DNA of 9,682 bases from an uncultured Nitrosopumilaceae archaeon (GCA_937875805.1 CALFHG010000295.1:1-9682); one strand, 5' to 3'. Numbered from the stretch's first letter, positions 1 through 7,489 are shown. Notes: a model not told the origin generated them from the letters alone. A program made the numbers and translations.

Positions 1-989
1 TTAAACAAGATTACAAAAATTATGAAATCATAGTAATTGATGATTCATCAGAAGACTCTACAGAAAAAATAATTTCAGAATATGCAAAAAAATATCCAAA
101 TATCATTCTAGTTTCTGCCAGACCAAAACCAGACGGGTGGATGGGAAAAAATTGGGCATGTATGGAAGGGTATGGTGAAGCAACTGGAGAATTATTATTA
201 TTTACAGATGCAGATACAAAACATGCTGAAAATGTCATAACATTAGCAGTATCACATCTGAATTCATTTGATTTGGATGCATTATCAGCAATACCAAAAA
301 TGGTTACTTTAGATTTTTGGACAAAGATCACACTTCCAATGATTTCAACATTTTTGCATACTAGGTTTTCAGCACTAAATGTGAATGACCCTTCAAAGAA
401 AACAGCATATTTCTTTGGAAGTTTTTTCATTATGAAGAAGAAAACATACGAGGAAGTAGGAATGCACGAAGGTGTAAAACATGAGATAATTGAAGATGGA
501 GCTCTTGGTAAAAAAGTAAAAGAATCAGGTCACAAAATGAAAATCGTTAGGGGGGAGCATCTAATTGATGCTGTTTGGGCACGAGATAGAATCACATTAT
601 GGAACGCACTGAAAAGACTAATGATTCCACTATATCTGCAAAGTGGAAAAATTGCAATTGGAAGTTTTTTTGCAACATTATTTTTATTATTCATACCATT
701 TCCAATTTTTGCAATATCAATACTGTTACCAGAGGACACAATATCTGCAAAAATGCTTTGTATTTCAGCAGCACTTGCATCAATTTTGATTTATGTTGCC
801 GCAATAATTGAAACCAAGTTTCTGCTAGAATTAAGATTATTTCATGCTGCATGTGCACCGTTAGGGAGTTTGGTAGTTGTTTTGGGATTTTTAAGTGGAT
901 TATTGCAAGCCAAGAGAACATCTTCAGTGACATGGAGAGGAAGAAACTATTCAATGAAAGATCATACTCAAAGTTCAATCAGCGTGTAG
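1..989 (+). CDS. Family 2 glycosyltransferase with C-terminal membrane segments (5' end missing)
   Basis: This gene is cut by the window edge. Its frame is open from position 3, giving 328 visible residues. It should transfer a sugar from a nucleotide sugar to a lipid-like acceptor at the inner face of the membrane. The GT-A fold shows as a beta strand ending in IDDSSEDST (residues 12-20), a GWMGKNWAC motif (45-53), the DAD metal-binding motif (69-71) and an ED pair (164-165) in the position of the catalytic base. Three hydrophobic segments follow at about 217-243, 250-270 and 281-302, then a WRGR motif (311-314) near the C-terminus. The GW-GK-WA and terminal W-GR motifs resemble GT2 enzymes that modify carotenoids or other membrane lipids, but the acceptor cannot be told from sequence. 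The family call is firm; the substrate is unknown. The ATG at 141 is internal, not the true start. Confidence 0.88.
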   Translation, partial: KQDYKNYEIIVIDDSSEDSTEKIISEYAKKYPNIILVSARPKPDGWMGKNWACMEGYGEATGELLLFTDADTKHAENVITLAVSHLNSFDLDALSAIPKMVTLDFWTKITLPMISTFLHTRFSALNVNDPSKKTAYFFGSFFIMKKKTYEEVGMHEGVKHEIIEDGALGKKVKESGHKMKIVRGEHLIDAVWARDRITLWNALKRLMIPLYLQSGKIAIGSFFATLFLLFIPFPIFAISILLPEDTISAKMLCISAALASILIYVAAIIETKFLLELRLFHAACAPLGSLVVVLGFLSGLLQAKRTSSVTWRGRNYSMKDHTQSSISV

Positions 990-1015
990 CAATCCTTTTA
1001 GATAGAAAATAAGGA

Positions 1016-2170
1016 ATGAAAAATCTCATGGATAAATCAGGACTCTTTGTAGGTGGAACTATAGGAGCGGCAATGGTATTAGCTCTAGTTGTAGTATTGT
1101 TTATCGCACCACCAGAATCACTGAAACCAAACATTATTGCAAGTAATGACGACTCAGTAAATACAGTTGAAAAAACAATATCATCATTTTCAAAAAGTTT
1201 ATCATTAATTGAAATTTTTGAAAAATCAGAACCAGGAGTAGTAAGAGTTAACGTTCAAAGAGGAGAATCCGAAGATGTCACAGGTGGAATAGGATCAGGT
1301 TTTGTGTTTGATAAAAAAGGACATATTATTACAAACGCACATGTTGTAAAAAATGCAAGCAAAGTAGTAGTTACATTTCTTGATGGCAGATCATATAATG
1401 CTGAAATTATAGGAGTAGATGAATATACAGACCTTGCAGTAATCAAAGTTAATGCAGATTTAGCTCTACTACATCCATTATCTATTGGAGATTCGTCCAA
1501 TCTCAAAGTTGGTGAACAAATAGCAGCAATTGGAAATCCATTTGGGCTATCAGGCTCTATGACTTCAGGAATTGTCAGTCAATTAGGCAGATTACTTCCA
1601 TCAGGTTCAGGGTATTCCATTCCAGATGTAATTCAAACAGATGCAGCAATCAATCCAGGAAATTCAGGTGGACCGTTATTGAACATGCGCGGAGGAATGG
1701 TTGGAATCAATACAGCAATACAATCAACTACAGGAAGTAATACAGGAGTAGGATTTGCAATTCCATCGCAGACAGTTGCAAAAATTGTTCCAACATTAAT
1801 TGAGAAAGGAGAATACAAACATCCATGGATTGGAATTTCTGGTAGAGATATTGATCCAGACATGGCAAATGTTCTGAATTTAAAAGATGCAATAGGATTC
1901 CTAGTAATTACAGTTGTAGAGAATAGTCCAGCATCTAGTGCAGGATTAATTGGTTCAGATAAAACCATCGAAGTTGATGGAGTAACCTATCCAATGGGCG
2001 GAGATATCATTTTAGGAGTAGATGGAATTGAGGTAAGAAAAATTGACGATATTTTAATTCATTTACAAAGAGCAAAATCAGTAGGAGATGAAATGGTTTT
2101 AGAAGTTTTAAGAGATGGAAGGACAACAAACATCACAATTGTACTTCAAGAAAGACCAAATGGGAATTAA
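1016..2170 (+). CDS. Membrane-anchored HtrA/DegP-like serine protease with one PDZ domain
   Basis: This 384-residue protein is a trypsin-fold protease of the HtrA (S1C) family, expected to degrade or refold damaged proteins outside the cytoplasmic membrane. Residues about 9-31 form one hydrophobic segment that should act as an uncleaved anchor, and a low-complexity linker reaches to about 65. The catalytic triad is visible: His109 in TNAHVV, Asp139 in YTDLAVIKV and Ser217 in GNSGGP. A PDZ domain covers about 268-380, with the usual GGDIILGVDG strand at 328-337 and an insert at about 312-327. I see no cysteine. It starts 26 nt after the glycosyltransferase stop. The start could be ATG 1016 or ATG 1028 (Met5): an in-frame stop at 1010-1012 excludes anything longer, and an AAGGA directly abutting 1016 does not settle it. 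The family is certain; natural substrates are unknown. Confidence 0.93.
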   Translation: MKNLMDKSGLFVGGTIGAAMVLALVVVLFIAPPESLKPNIIASNDDSVNTVEKTISSFSKSLSLIEIFEKSEPGVVRVNVQRGESEDVTGGIGSGFVFDKKGHIITNAHVVKNASKVVVTFLDGRSYNAEIIGVDEYTDLAVIKVNADLALLHPLSIGDSSNLKVGEQIAAIGNPFGLSGSMTSGIVSQLGRLLPSGSGYSIPDVIQTDAAINPGNSGGPLLNMRGGMVGINTAIQSTTGSNTGVGFAIPSQTVAKIVPTLIEKGEYKHPWIGISGRDIDPDMANVLNLKDAIGFLVITVVENSPASSAGLIGSDKTIEVDGVTYPMGGDIILGVDGIEVRKIDDILIHLQRAKSVGDEMVLEVLRDGRTTNITIVLQERPNGN

Positions 2171-2181
2171 TTCAATACAAG

Positions 2182-2190
2182 CATAAATAC
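2182..2190 (+). promoter_or_regulatory. TATA-like box of the cofG-cofH-tldE operon
   Basis: CATAAATAC is centred near 2186, about 27 nt before the TTG start of cofG. That is the normal archaeal distance from TATA box to transcription start, so the mRNA would begin at or next to the start codon. The match is by eye; no start site was measured. Confidence 0.5.
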
Positions 2191-2212
2191 TTCCTAACAA
2201 GAAATTCTTCTG

Positions 2213-3382
2213 TTGAACAATCTTGTCTTTGACTCTGAGAGTTTAAACAGTATTTTAGAAGGTAAACCGATATCTCGTCAAGATATAATTGGGATTTATC
2301 AAAAAGCAGTAAAAAATCCAAATGATTTGTTTTCAATCGCTCAAAGTTTAAGAAAAAAATTCAAAAAAGACTCTGTAACATTTTCTAAAAAAGCATTTTT
2401 CAATATTGTTAATCTTTGCAAGGATACCTGCTCATATTGTACATACAAAGCAGAGCCAGGGGAGGCAAAACTTTCCCTAATGTCAAAACAGCAAATTTCA
2501 GAATTACTAGTACTTGCAAAAAAATACAGATGTGTTGAAGTACTCTTTGTCACAGGAGAACAGCCAGAACAGCGATACCAAGAAGCACGAGATTGGCTAA
2601 AAGAAAACGGATTCAAAACAACATCAGAGTATCTAATTCATGCATCAGAACTTGCATTGGAAACAGGGCTATTCCCACATACAAACGCTGGAAATCTAAA
2701 CTATCAAGAGATGAAAGAGTTGAAGAAAACCAATGTCTCAATGGGAGTAATGCTTGAAAATGTTAGTGAGCGATTAACAGAAAAAGGAATGCCGCATCAT
2801 TTGGCAGCAAGTAAAAGACCAAAAGCAAGATTAGAAATTTTAGAAAATTCCGGTAAACTAGGCATCCCAATGACTACAGGGATTCTGGTAGGAATTGGAG
2901 AAACAATGGAGGAGATAATTGATTCATTATTTGCAATAAAACAACTCAATGACAAACATGGAAATATTCAAGAAGTGATTTTACAAAATTTTCAACCAAA
3001 GCAAGATACCAAAATGAGAAATGAGCCATCAGCTGATGAAAAATATTTCAAACTAGTTGTTGCATTATCTAGAGTCATCATGCCACAGATGAACATACAG
3101 ATTCCTCCAAATTTGTCTCCAAAATCATATCAAAGTTTTTTATCAGTTGGAATAAACGATTGGGGAGGAATATCTCCATTGACACCAGATTTTGTAAACC
3201 CAGAATTTGCATGGCCTGAGATTGGCAAAGTAGAAGAAAATTCAAAAAAAGCAGGTTTTGATTTAAAATGTAGATTCCCAGTATACCCAGAATATTTTTC
3301 TTTTATTAGCAAAGAGTTAAGAGATAAGATGTCAGTTATGGAAAATGAGGAAGGATTCGTAAAAGAGGAGTATTGGAGATGA
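2213..3382 (+). CDS. cofG: FO synthase subunit 1 (7,8-didemethyl-8-hydroxy-5-deazariboflavin synthase, CofG)
   Basis: CofG is a radical SAM enzyme that catalyses the last step to FO, the chromophore of coenzyme F420: it cyclises the adduct made by CofH. The protein has 389 residues, about the usual size. The [4Fe-4S]/SAM motif CX3CX2C is present as Cys69, Cys73 and Cys76 (CKDTCSYC). Other family-like stretches are FVTGEQPE (112-119), HTNAGNL (156-162), TTGILVGIGET (221-231) and NDWGGISPLTPDFVNP (315-330). The frame is closed upstream by TAA at 2195-2197 and there is no ATG near the N-terminus, so TTG at 2213 is the best start. The TATA-like box at 2182-2190 fits a leaderless transcript from that codon. 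It overlaps cofH by 4 nt (ATGA), so the two are almost certainly co-transcribed and probably translationally coupled. Confidence 0.93.
   Translation: MNNLVFDSESLNSILEGKPISRQDIIGIYQKAVKNPNDLFSIAQSLRKKFKKDSVTFSKKAFFNIVNLCKDTCSYCTYKAEPGEAKLSLMSKQQISELLVLAKKYRCVEVLFVTGEQPEQRYQEARDWLKENGFKTTSEYLIHASELALETGLFPHTNAGNLNYQEMKELKKTNVSMGVMLENVSERLTEKGMPHHLAASKRPKARLEILENSGKLGIPMTTGILVGIGETMEEIIDSLFAIKQLNDKHGNIQEVILQNFQPKQDTKMRNEPSADEKYFKLVVALSRVIMPQMNIQIPPNLSPKSYQSFLSVGINDWGGISPLTPDFVNPEFAWPEIGKVEENSKKAGFDLKCRFPVYPEYFSFISKELRDKMSVMENEEGFVKEEYWR
3365..3370 (+). promoter_or_regulatory. Ribosome binding site that decides the cofH start
   Basis: GAGGAG lies 8 nt before ATG 3379, good Shine-Dalgarno spacing. 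It is only 2 nt before the alternative TTG at 3373. It therefore supports the ATG that overlaps the cofG stop. Confidence 0.6.
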
Positions 3383-4635
3383 CAATTAACATAGATTCAC
3401 TTTTCAGAAATGCCGATCCTGTAATTGCAGAAATTCTAAACAATGCATTATCTGAAAAGGAGATTTCTGCAGATGATGGTTTAGAGTTATTTAATGCCCA
3501 AGGAATTGACTTTCATTTAGTAGGTCTAGTTGCAGATGAATTAAGGAAAAGAAGAGTAGGCGATGTTGTATCATATGTAGTAAATAGAAATATCAATTTC
3601 ACAAATGTCTGTATCAAACAATGCGGTTTTTGTGCATTTAGTAGAGATTTTAGAGAAGAAGAGGGATATTTCCTTCCAAATGAAGAAATTGTACGTAGAG
3701 CAAAAGAAGCATATCAATTAGGAGCAACAGAAGTTTGCATTCAAGCAGGACTGCCACCAGACATGGAAGGGGATTTGTATGAAAAAATTTGCAGGGACAT
3801 TAAAAATGAAATTCCAGATATTCACATTCATGGATTTTCTCCTGAAGAGATTCTGTATGGTGCAACTCGCTCAAATGTATCAATTGAAGAATTTTTGAAA
3901 AGAATGAAAGAGGCAGGAGTAAATACACTTCCAGGAACTTCAGCTGAAATTCTAGACCAAAAACTAAGAGACCTGATATCACCTGGAAGAATAAGCGTAG
4001 AGGATTGGGAGACAGTAATTAAAACTGCGCACAAAATTGGAATCAACACCACATCAACTATGATGTTTGGCCATGTAGAAACGCTAGAAGATAGAGTAAA
4101 ACACATCGTAAGATTAAGGGACATTCAAAAAGAAACAGGAGGATTTACAGAATTTGTTCCTCTAAATTTCATTCACACTGAAGCTCCAATGTATACACAT
4201 GGATTACATGAAGGGATTAGGCAAGGAGGTAGTGGAAATGATGTTTTGCTCACTCATGCCGTTTCAAGAATAATGTTGAATAATTCTATTGATAATTTAC
4301 AAATGTCATGGGTTAAAGAAGGGCAAAAAATGTCTCAATTATTACTAATGTGGGGGGCAAATGATTTCGGTGGAACTCTAATCAACGAAAGTATCTCAAC
4401 ATCTGCAGGTTCAGAATATGGTCAGTTGTTAAAACCAAAAGAAATTAGAAGAATGGTAAAAGAAATTGGCAGAGTTCCAGCTGAGCGAAATACCCATTAT
4501 GAAATTCTAAAAAAATTCGACGGTGAAGAAGAAGTAGAGGACAAGTTAGATAATGTTACAAATGAACAATTTGGATCTTATGTAGAATTAATAAAAATAA
4601 ATAAATTCAATTACAAAAATCCAAGGAAGCAATAA
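3379..4635 (+). CDS. cofH: FO synthase subunit 2 (5-amino-6-(D-ribitylamino)uracil--L-tyrosine 4-hydroxyphenyl transferase, CofH)
   Basis: CofH is a radical SAM enzyme that joins the 4-hydroxybenzyl part of L-tyrosine to 5-amino-6-ribitylaminouracil, a riboflavin intermediate, making the substrate of CofG. Counting from ATG 3379 it has 418 residues. The cluster motif CX3CX2C is Cys78, Cys82 and Cys85 (CIKQCGFC). Family-like stretches are HIHGFSPEEI (149-158), FVPLNFIHTEAPM (259-271) and WGANDFGGTLINESI (325-339). A TTG at 3373 would add two residues, but the ATGA overlap with cofG and the GAGGAG site favour the ATG. The last 40 or so residues are charged and may be a lineage-specific tail. 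With CofG it supplies FO; the enzymes that finish F420 (CofC, CofD, CofE) are not in this window. Confidence 0.93.
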   Translation: MTINIDSLFRNADPVIAEILNNALSEKEISADDGLELFNAQGIDFHLVGLVADELRKRRVGDVVSYVVNRNINFTNVCIKQCGFCAFSRDFREEEGYFLPNEEIVRRAKEAYQLGATEVCIQAGLPPDMEGDLYEKICRDIKNEIPDIHIHGFSPEEILYGATRSNVSIEEFLKRMKEAGVNTLPGTSAEILDQKLRDLISPGRISVEDWETVIKTAHKIGINTTSTMMFGHVETLEDRVKHIVRLRDIQKETGGFTEFVPLNFIHTEAPMYTHGLHEGIRQGGSGNDVLLTHAVSRIMLNNSIDNLQMSWVKEGQKMSQLLLMWGANDFGGTLINESISTSAGSEYGQLLKPKEIRRMVKEIGRVPAERNTHYEILKKFDGEEEVEDKLDNVTNEQFGSYVELIKINKFNYKNPRKQ

Positions 4636-4636
4636 T

Positions 4637-5995
4637 TTGTCTGCCTTAGAAAAGGCACTTAGTCATTCAAAAAAAATAGGAATTGATGAATGCGACGTTA
4701 TCAGAGTAAAGAAAAAAATTACAACTATTAGAATTACAGATTCAGAGATTGTTGAATTAAAACAGAATTTTGATGAAAGTTTTGGCATTAGATTGATTCA
4801 AGATAAAAAAATTGCATCAATACAAACAACAAATGAAGATGAAATAGAGAAAACAATAGATAGTGCTTTTAAAACATTAGTAAATCTCAAATCAAGAGAA
4901 TTTTGGGGAGGATTACCAGATACAGTACAGTGTAAGAGATTGGAGAGGACATTTGATGAGAAACTGAATCAGATTTCAGGTTCAAAAAGCATGGATATCG
5001 CACAAAATATGATTAATTCATCCATCAATGATAAAATAAGTACGATTACAGGATCGCTCAACATTGTATCAGAGAATTTTGAACTACTCAATTCAAACGG
5101 ATTAAATTTCAACGATAAAGCCACATACATTTCAGGAATAATTAATGCAGAATCAGAAACAGGAGATATTCCAGTATCAGGAATAGGGCACGCAAGTGGA
5201 CGGACACTAGCAAACTTTTCTGCAGAACAAATAGGAAATGATGCAAAGACAATGGGCATAGAATCAATTAATCCACAAAAAGTTGATTCAGACTCTTATT
5301 CTATAATTTTTGAGCCATATTCAGTTGGAGAATTATTAGCATTTGTAGTGGCTGCCAATTTTAATTTCAAAACATTTTCAGAAAAGAAAAGTTGTTTTTC
5401 AGATAACTATGAAAAAGAAATCGCAGTAAAAGAATTTAGTTTGATAGATGACCCACATGTACCAGAAGGAATTGGAACAAAGTCAGTAGATGACGAAGGA
5501 GTTGTAACAAAAGAGAAAAGTTTGATAGAAAGAGGTATTTTTAAAAATACGTATTCAAATCTCTTTGATAGTTACAAAGAAGGAGAATCATCAACAGGCA
5601 ATGCATCACGTCCAGGATCACCGATGGGAAGAAGTGCAGAACCAATTCCAATGTCAACCCCACACAATCTCAAAGTTATTCCAGGTGATCAATCCCAAGA
5701 AGAGATGATCAAAGAAACAAAGCATGGATTACTAGTCGGGAGACTATGGTATACGTATGCAGTGAATCCAATCAGAGGGGATTTTTCATGCACTGCAAGA
5801 AGTGGAATTAGAATCATTGAAAACGGAAAAATAACAGGCCCAGGAAGATCAGTAAGAATAATTCACAGTCTTCCAAGAATGTTGAAAAACATTTCAGCCA
5901 TTGGAAATAATCAAAGAAATGTCATTCAATGGGCATCCCTACCATCAATTGCACCATCAATAAAGGCTGAAAATATCTCAGTAAATTCCATCTAA
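4637..5995 (+). CDS. TldD/PmbA family protein, TldE-like (no metalloprotease motif)
   Basis: This 452-residue protein belongs to the TldD/PmbA (TldE) family, whose heterodimers cleave small peptides and mature some peptide natural products in bacteria. The C-terminal domain has family hallmarks: DDEGVVTKEKSLIERG (285-300), GNASRPGSP (321-329) and GRLWYTYAVNPIRGDF (368-383), then IENGKITGP (394-402). The HExxxH zinc motif of TldD is absent; the corresponding stretch appears to be YSVGELLAF (228-236). It should therefore be the non-catalytic TldE/PmbA-type subunit and would need a TldD partner encoded elsewhere. It starts with TTG 4637, one base after the cofH stop, with AAGGAAG at 4623-4629 seven nt upstream as ribosome binding site. 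It is co-transcribed with cofGH. No link between this family and F420 is established, so the context is only suggestive. Confidence 0.87.
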   Translation: MSALEKALSHSKKIGIDECDVIRVKKKITTIRITDSEIVELKQNFDESFGIRLIQDKKIASIQTTNEDEIEKTIDSAFKTLVNLKSREFWGGLPDTVQCKRLERTFDEKLNQISGSKSMDIAQNMINSSINDKISTITGSLNIVSENFELLNSNGLNFNDKATYISGIINAESETGDIPVSGIGHASGRTLANFSAEQIGNDAKTMGIESINPQKVDSDSYSIIFEPYSVGELLAFVVAANFNFKTFSEKKSCFSDNYEKEIAVKEFSLIDDPHVPEGIGTKSVDDEGVVTKEKSLIERGIFKNTYSNLFDSYKEGESSTGNASRPGSPMGRSAEPIPMSTPHNLKVIPGDQSQEEMIKETKHGLLVGRLWYTYAVNPIRGDFSCTARSGIRIIENGKITGPGRSVRIIHSLPRMLKNISAIGNNQRNVIQWASLPSIAPSIKAENISVNSI

Positions 5996-5999
5996 ACCT

Positions 6000-6034
6000 A
6001 AAATCTAGTCACGAATCACTTGAAAAATGTGACT
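6000..6034 (-). terminator. Possible hairpin plus short T run at the 3' end of the exchanger gene
   Basis: On the minus strand AGTCAC pairs with GTGACT (6029-6034 with 6007-6012), with a 16-nt loop that contains the stop codon, and TTTT follows at 6003-6000. It lies in the narrow gap between two convergent genes and could end transcription or protect the 3' end. The six-pair stem and long loop make this weak. Confidence 0.25.
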
Positions 6035-6951
6035 GCAAGATAGGCAACATATCCTATTGTAAGACAAATTCCCATAGCCTTTCCAATAAATCCAGTTTTC
6101 AGTGCAATGAGTAATGATAGACTGAAAATAATCATTATCGCATAATCAACATAAACATCAGCACTCACCATCACTCCACCAAGTACTGCACCAACCCCCA
6201 TAATCATCAAAATATTGTAAATGTTACTTCCAATGATATTACCAATACCAATATCTGCATGACCTTTTCGTATTGCAATAATGGATGTGATTAATTCTGG
6301 AAGAGATGTTCCAATTGCAATTACAGTCAATCCAATTATCTTTTCAGACAATCCAAATTCTTGCGCTAAAACCACTGCATTGTCAACTGTAAGTATTGCA
6401 CCCACATACAAAAGAACAACACCAATTCCAATTAGTCCTGCAGATTTTAGATAAATATTATTTGCGCCCTGTTCAATTTTTTCTTTGTTTTCTGCTCTTT
6501 GCTTCATTGCATCTTTGAAAGTATAATATGCAAATACAGCCAACCCAGCAAATAATAAAATACCATCATATTGAGAAATTTCCCCATCAATTGAAATTAA
6601 AATTAAAAGTACTGAAACGCCAAGCATTATCGGGATTTCTTTTTTTAAAATAGATTTTGATACTGCAAGTGGAACAATGATTGCTGCAATACCAATAACC
6701 ATTCCAACATTTGCAATGTTACTTCCAATTATATTTCCAAGAATTATTGCACTATGCTCTCCAGCTGCTGCAATACTTGCTGCAAGTTCAGGAGTTGAAG
6801 TACCATATGCTACAATAGTCATTCCAATTACCAAATTGCTGATACGGAATTTTTTTGCAATTGCTACACCGCCACTAACTAACCAATTACCACCAAAACA
6901 TAGCATAAGTAGTCCGACAATAGTTAGTACAACATTTATTGCAATTTCCAT
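6016..6951 (-). CDS. Sodium/calcium exchanger family (CaCA) integral membrane protein
   Basis: This 311-residue membrane protein is an antiporter of the CaCA superfamily, probably exchanging Na+ (or H+) for Ca2+ across the cytoplasmic membrane. The two inverted alpha repeats that form the ion site are clear. Repeat 1 has AYGTSTPEL (48-56) and GNIIGSN (72-78); repeat 2 has AIGTSLPEL (212-220) and GNIIGSN (237-243). The key acidic residues would be Glu55 and Glu219. About ten hydrophobic segments can be placed, with a polar charged loop at about 145-168 between the halves, as in YrbG-like prokaryotic members. Length is normal. It is a single-gene unit, convergent with the TldE-like gene (20-nt gap) and divergent from the winged-helix regulator. 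TTTAAA 26 nt upstream supports ATG 6951 as a leaderless start. Ion specificity and any K+ dependence cannot be read from the sequence. Confidence 0.93.
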   Translation of the reverse strand: MEIAINVVLTIVGLLMLCFGGNWLVSGGVAIAKKFRISNLVIGMTIVAYGTSTPELAASIAAAGEHSAIILGNIIGSNIANVGMVIGIAAIIVPLAVSKSILKKEIPIMLGVSVLLILISIDGEISQYDGILLFAGLAVFAYYTFKDAMKQRAENKEKIEQGANNIYLKSAGLIGIGVVLLYVGAILTVDNAVVLAQEFGLSEKIIGLTVIAIGTSLPELITSIIAIRKGHADIGIGNIIGSNIYNILMIMGVGAVLGGVMVSADVYVDYAIMIIFSLSLLIALKTGFIGKAMGICLTIGYVAYLAVTFFK

Positions 6952-6973
6952 AAATTGAATTTGAGTTTTGGTT

Positions 6974-6980
6974 GTTTAAA
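6974..6980 (-). promoter_or_regulatory. TATA-like box of the exchanger gene
   Basis: On the minus strand this reads TTTAAAC, centred near 6977, about 26 nt upstream of ATG 6951. The spacing predicts a leaderless transcript. Confidence 0.5.
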
Positions 6981-7002
6981 TCAGGTGATATACTATAATT
7001 TC

Positions 7003-7020
7003 ACAATTCAAACAATTCAA
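7003..7020. repeat. Tandem 9-bp direct repeat
   Basis: ACAATTCAA occurs twice head to tail with no gap, about 50-70 bp upstream of the exchanger start. It may be a binding site for a dimeric regulator, or a chance AT-rich duplication. Confidence 0.35.
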
Positions 7021-7102
7021 GCTAATTGTAAAAACAGCCGATCTAGTCACAGTCAAGTGTGAAAAAACCAGCTAAGAAGATCAACAAAACCCATGTCAAA
7101 CA

Positions 7103-7110
7103 CTAATAAG
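7103..7110 (+). promoter_or_regulatory. TATA-like box of the winged-helix regulator gene
   Basis: CTAATAAG is centred near 7106-7107, about 26 nt before ATG 7133. The spacing predicts transcription starting at the start codon. Confidence 0.45.
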
Positions 7111-7116
7111 GTAACG

Positions 7117-7133
7117 TACCGTACTATACGGTA
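7117..7133. promoter_or_regulatory. Perfect inverted repeat over the regulator's start site, likely operator
   Basis: TACCGTA (7117-7123) and TACGGTA (7127-7133) are perfect 7-bp arms around a CTA spacer. The repeat begins 7 bp after the TATA-like box and ends on the A of the ATG start, where transcription should begin. A protein bound here would block polymerase, so autorepression by the adjacent winged-helix protein is the simplest reading. Each arm contains a CpG, rare in this AT-rich DNA. The symmetry is seen; the function is inferred. Confidence 0.6.
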
Positions 7134-7489
7134 TGATGCGAGCAAGACTAACATATGTACCACTAGAAGTGGCAGACCAATTCGAAGATTTTATCATACA
7201 TAGAGAGGAGCAAGTTCTAGATGCGGTAAAAGCAAGAACACGAGATTACAGTACATTATCTCTATTGAAGTTGCTATACCAATTAAAAGGAAATCCCATG
7301 ACATTCTCTAATTTGTATTCAAAATCAAAAATAAGAATGAAAAAATCATTTCTAAATTATTTACACCTATGTGTAGATTATGAATTCATCAGCAAAGAAG
7401 CAGTGGGAGCAAATGTGATCTATACAATTACAGACAAGGGACGAACCATGTTGAGGCTCTTTATGCAAAAAAACAATTACGTAGAGTAA
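7133..7489 (+). CDS. Small winged helix-turn-helix transcriptional regulator
   Basis: This 118-residue protein is predicted to bind DNA through a winged-helix domain. Residues about 41-52 (TLSLLKLLYQLK) would be the first helix of the domain. Residues 56-76 (from MTFSNL to NYLH) contain the basic recognition helix, and VIYTITDKGRTMLRLF (95-110) is a typical beta-wing ending in the T-x-KG-x-x-L pattern. The N-terminal 35 residues are mostly charged and helical and could support dimerisation. No ligand domain, zinc site or cysteine cluster is seen, so the signal is unknown. TAA at 7112-7114 closes the frame upstream. The start is ATG 7133 or the adjacent ATG 7136; the TATA spacing favours 7133. 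A perfect palindrome at 7117-7133 suggests autoregulation, and the divergent exchanger is a second possible target. The exact HTH family is not certain. Confidence 0.8.
   Translation: MMRARLTYVPLEVADQFEDFIIHREEQVLDAVKARTRDYSTLSLLKLLYQLKGNPMTFSNLYSKSKIRMKKSFLNYLHLCVDYEFISKEAVGANVIYTITDKGRTMLRLFMQKNNYVE

Larger units (their letters stand above)
6952..7132. other. Divergent intergenic region with two promoters and short repeats
   Basis: This 181-nt spacer carries the promoters of the exchanger (minus) and the winged-helix regulator (plus). It also holds a tandem pair of ACAATTCAA (7003-7011 and 7012-7020) and a small inverted repeat TCACA/TGTGA (7047-7051 and 7058-7062). A second TATA-like stretch on the plus strand at about 6988-6999 could start a short untranslated RNA, but no structure or terminator supports that. 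The repeats are short enough to be chance. Confidence 0.4.

Noticed and set aside
20..430. Minus-strand open frame of 136 codons inside the glycosyltransferase gene
   Set aside because: The plus-strand frame is continuous and has clear GT2 motifs; the antisense translation shows no recognisable domain.
3373..3375. TTG as start of cofH
   Set aside because: ATG 3379 overlaps the cofG stop as ATGA and has GAGGAG at 8-nt spacing; the TTG has only 2 nt spacing.
6677..6958. Plus-strand open frame of 93 codons opposite the exchanger gene
   Set aside because: It mirrors the repeated hydrophobic codons of the exchanger alpha-1 region, whose minus-strand frame has definite CaCA motifs.
7047..7062. 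Small hairpin followed by A run upstream of the regulator as a terminator or RNA gene
   Set aside because: The stem is only five pairs. Read on the plus strand it is followed by A, not T; on the minus strand the T run precedes the hairpin instead of following it.
7093..7203. Out-of-frame 36-codon ORF starting at ATG 7093 across the regulator promoter
   Set aside because: It runs through the palindrome and into the regulator gene in another frame, has no ribosome binding site and no recognisable content.
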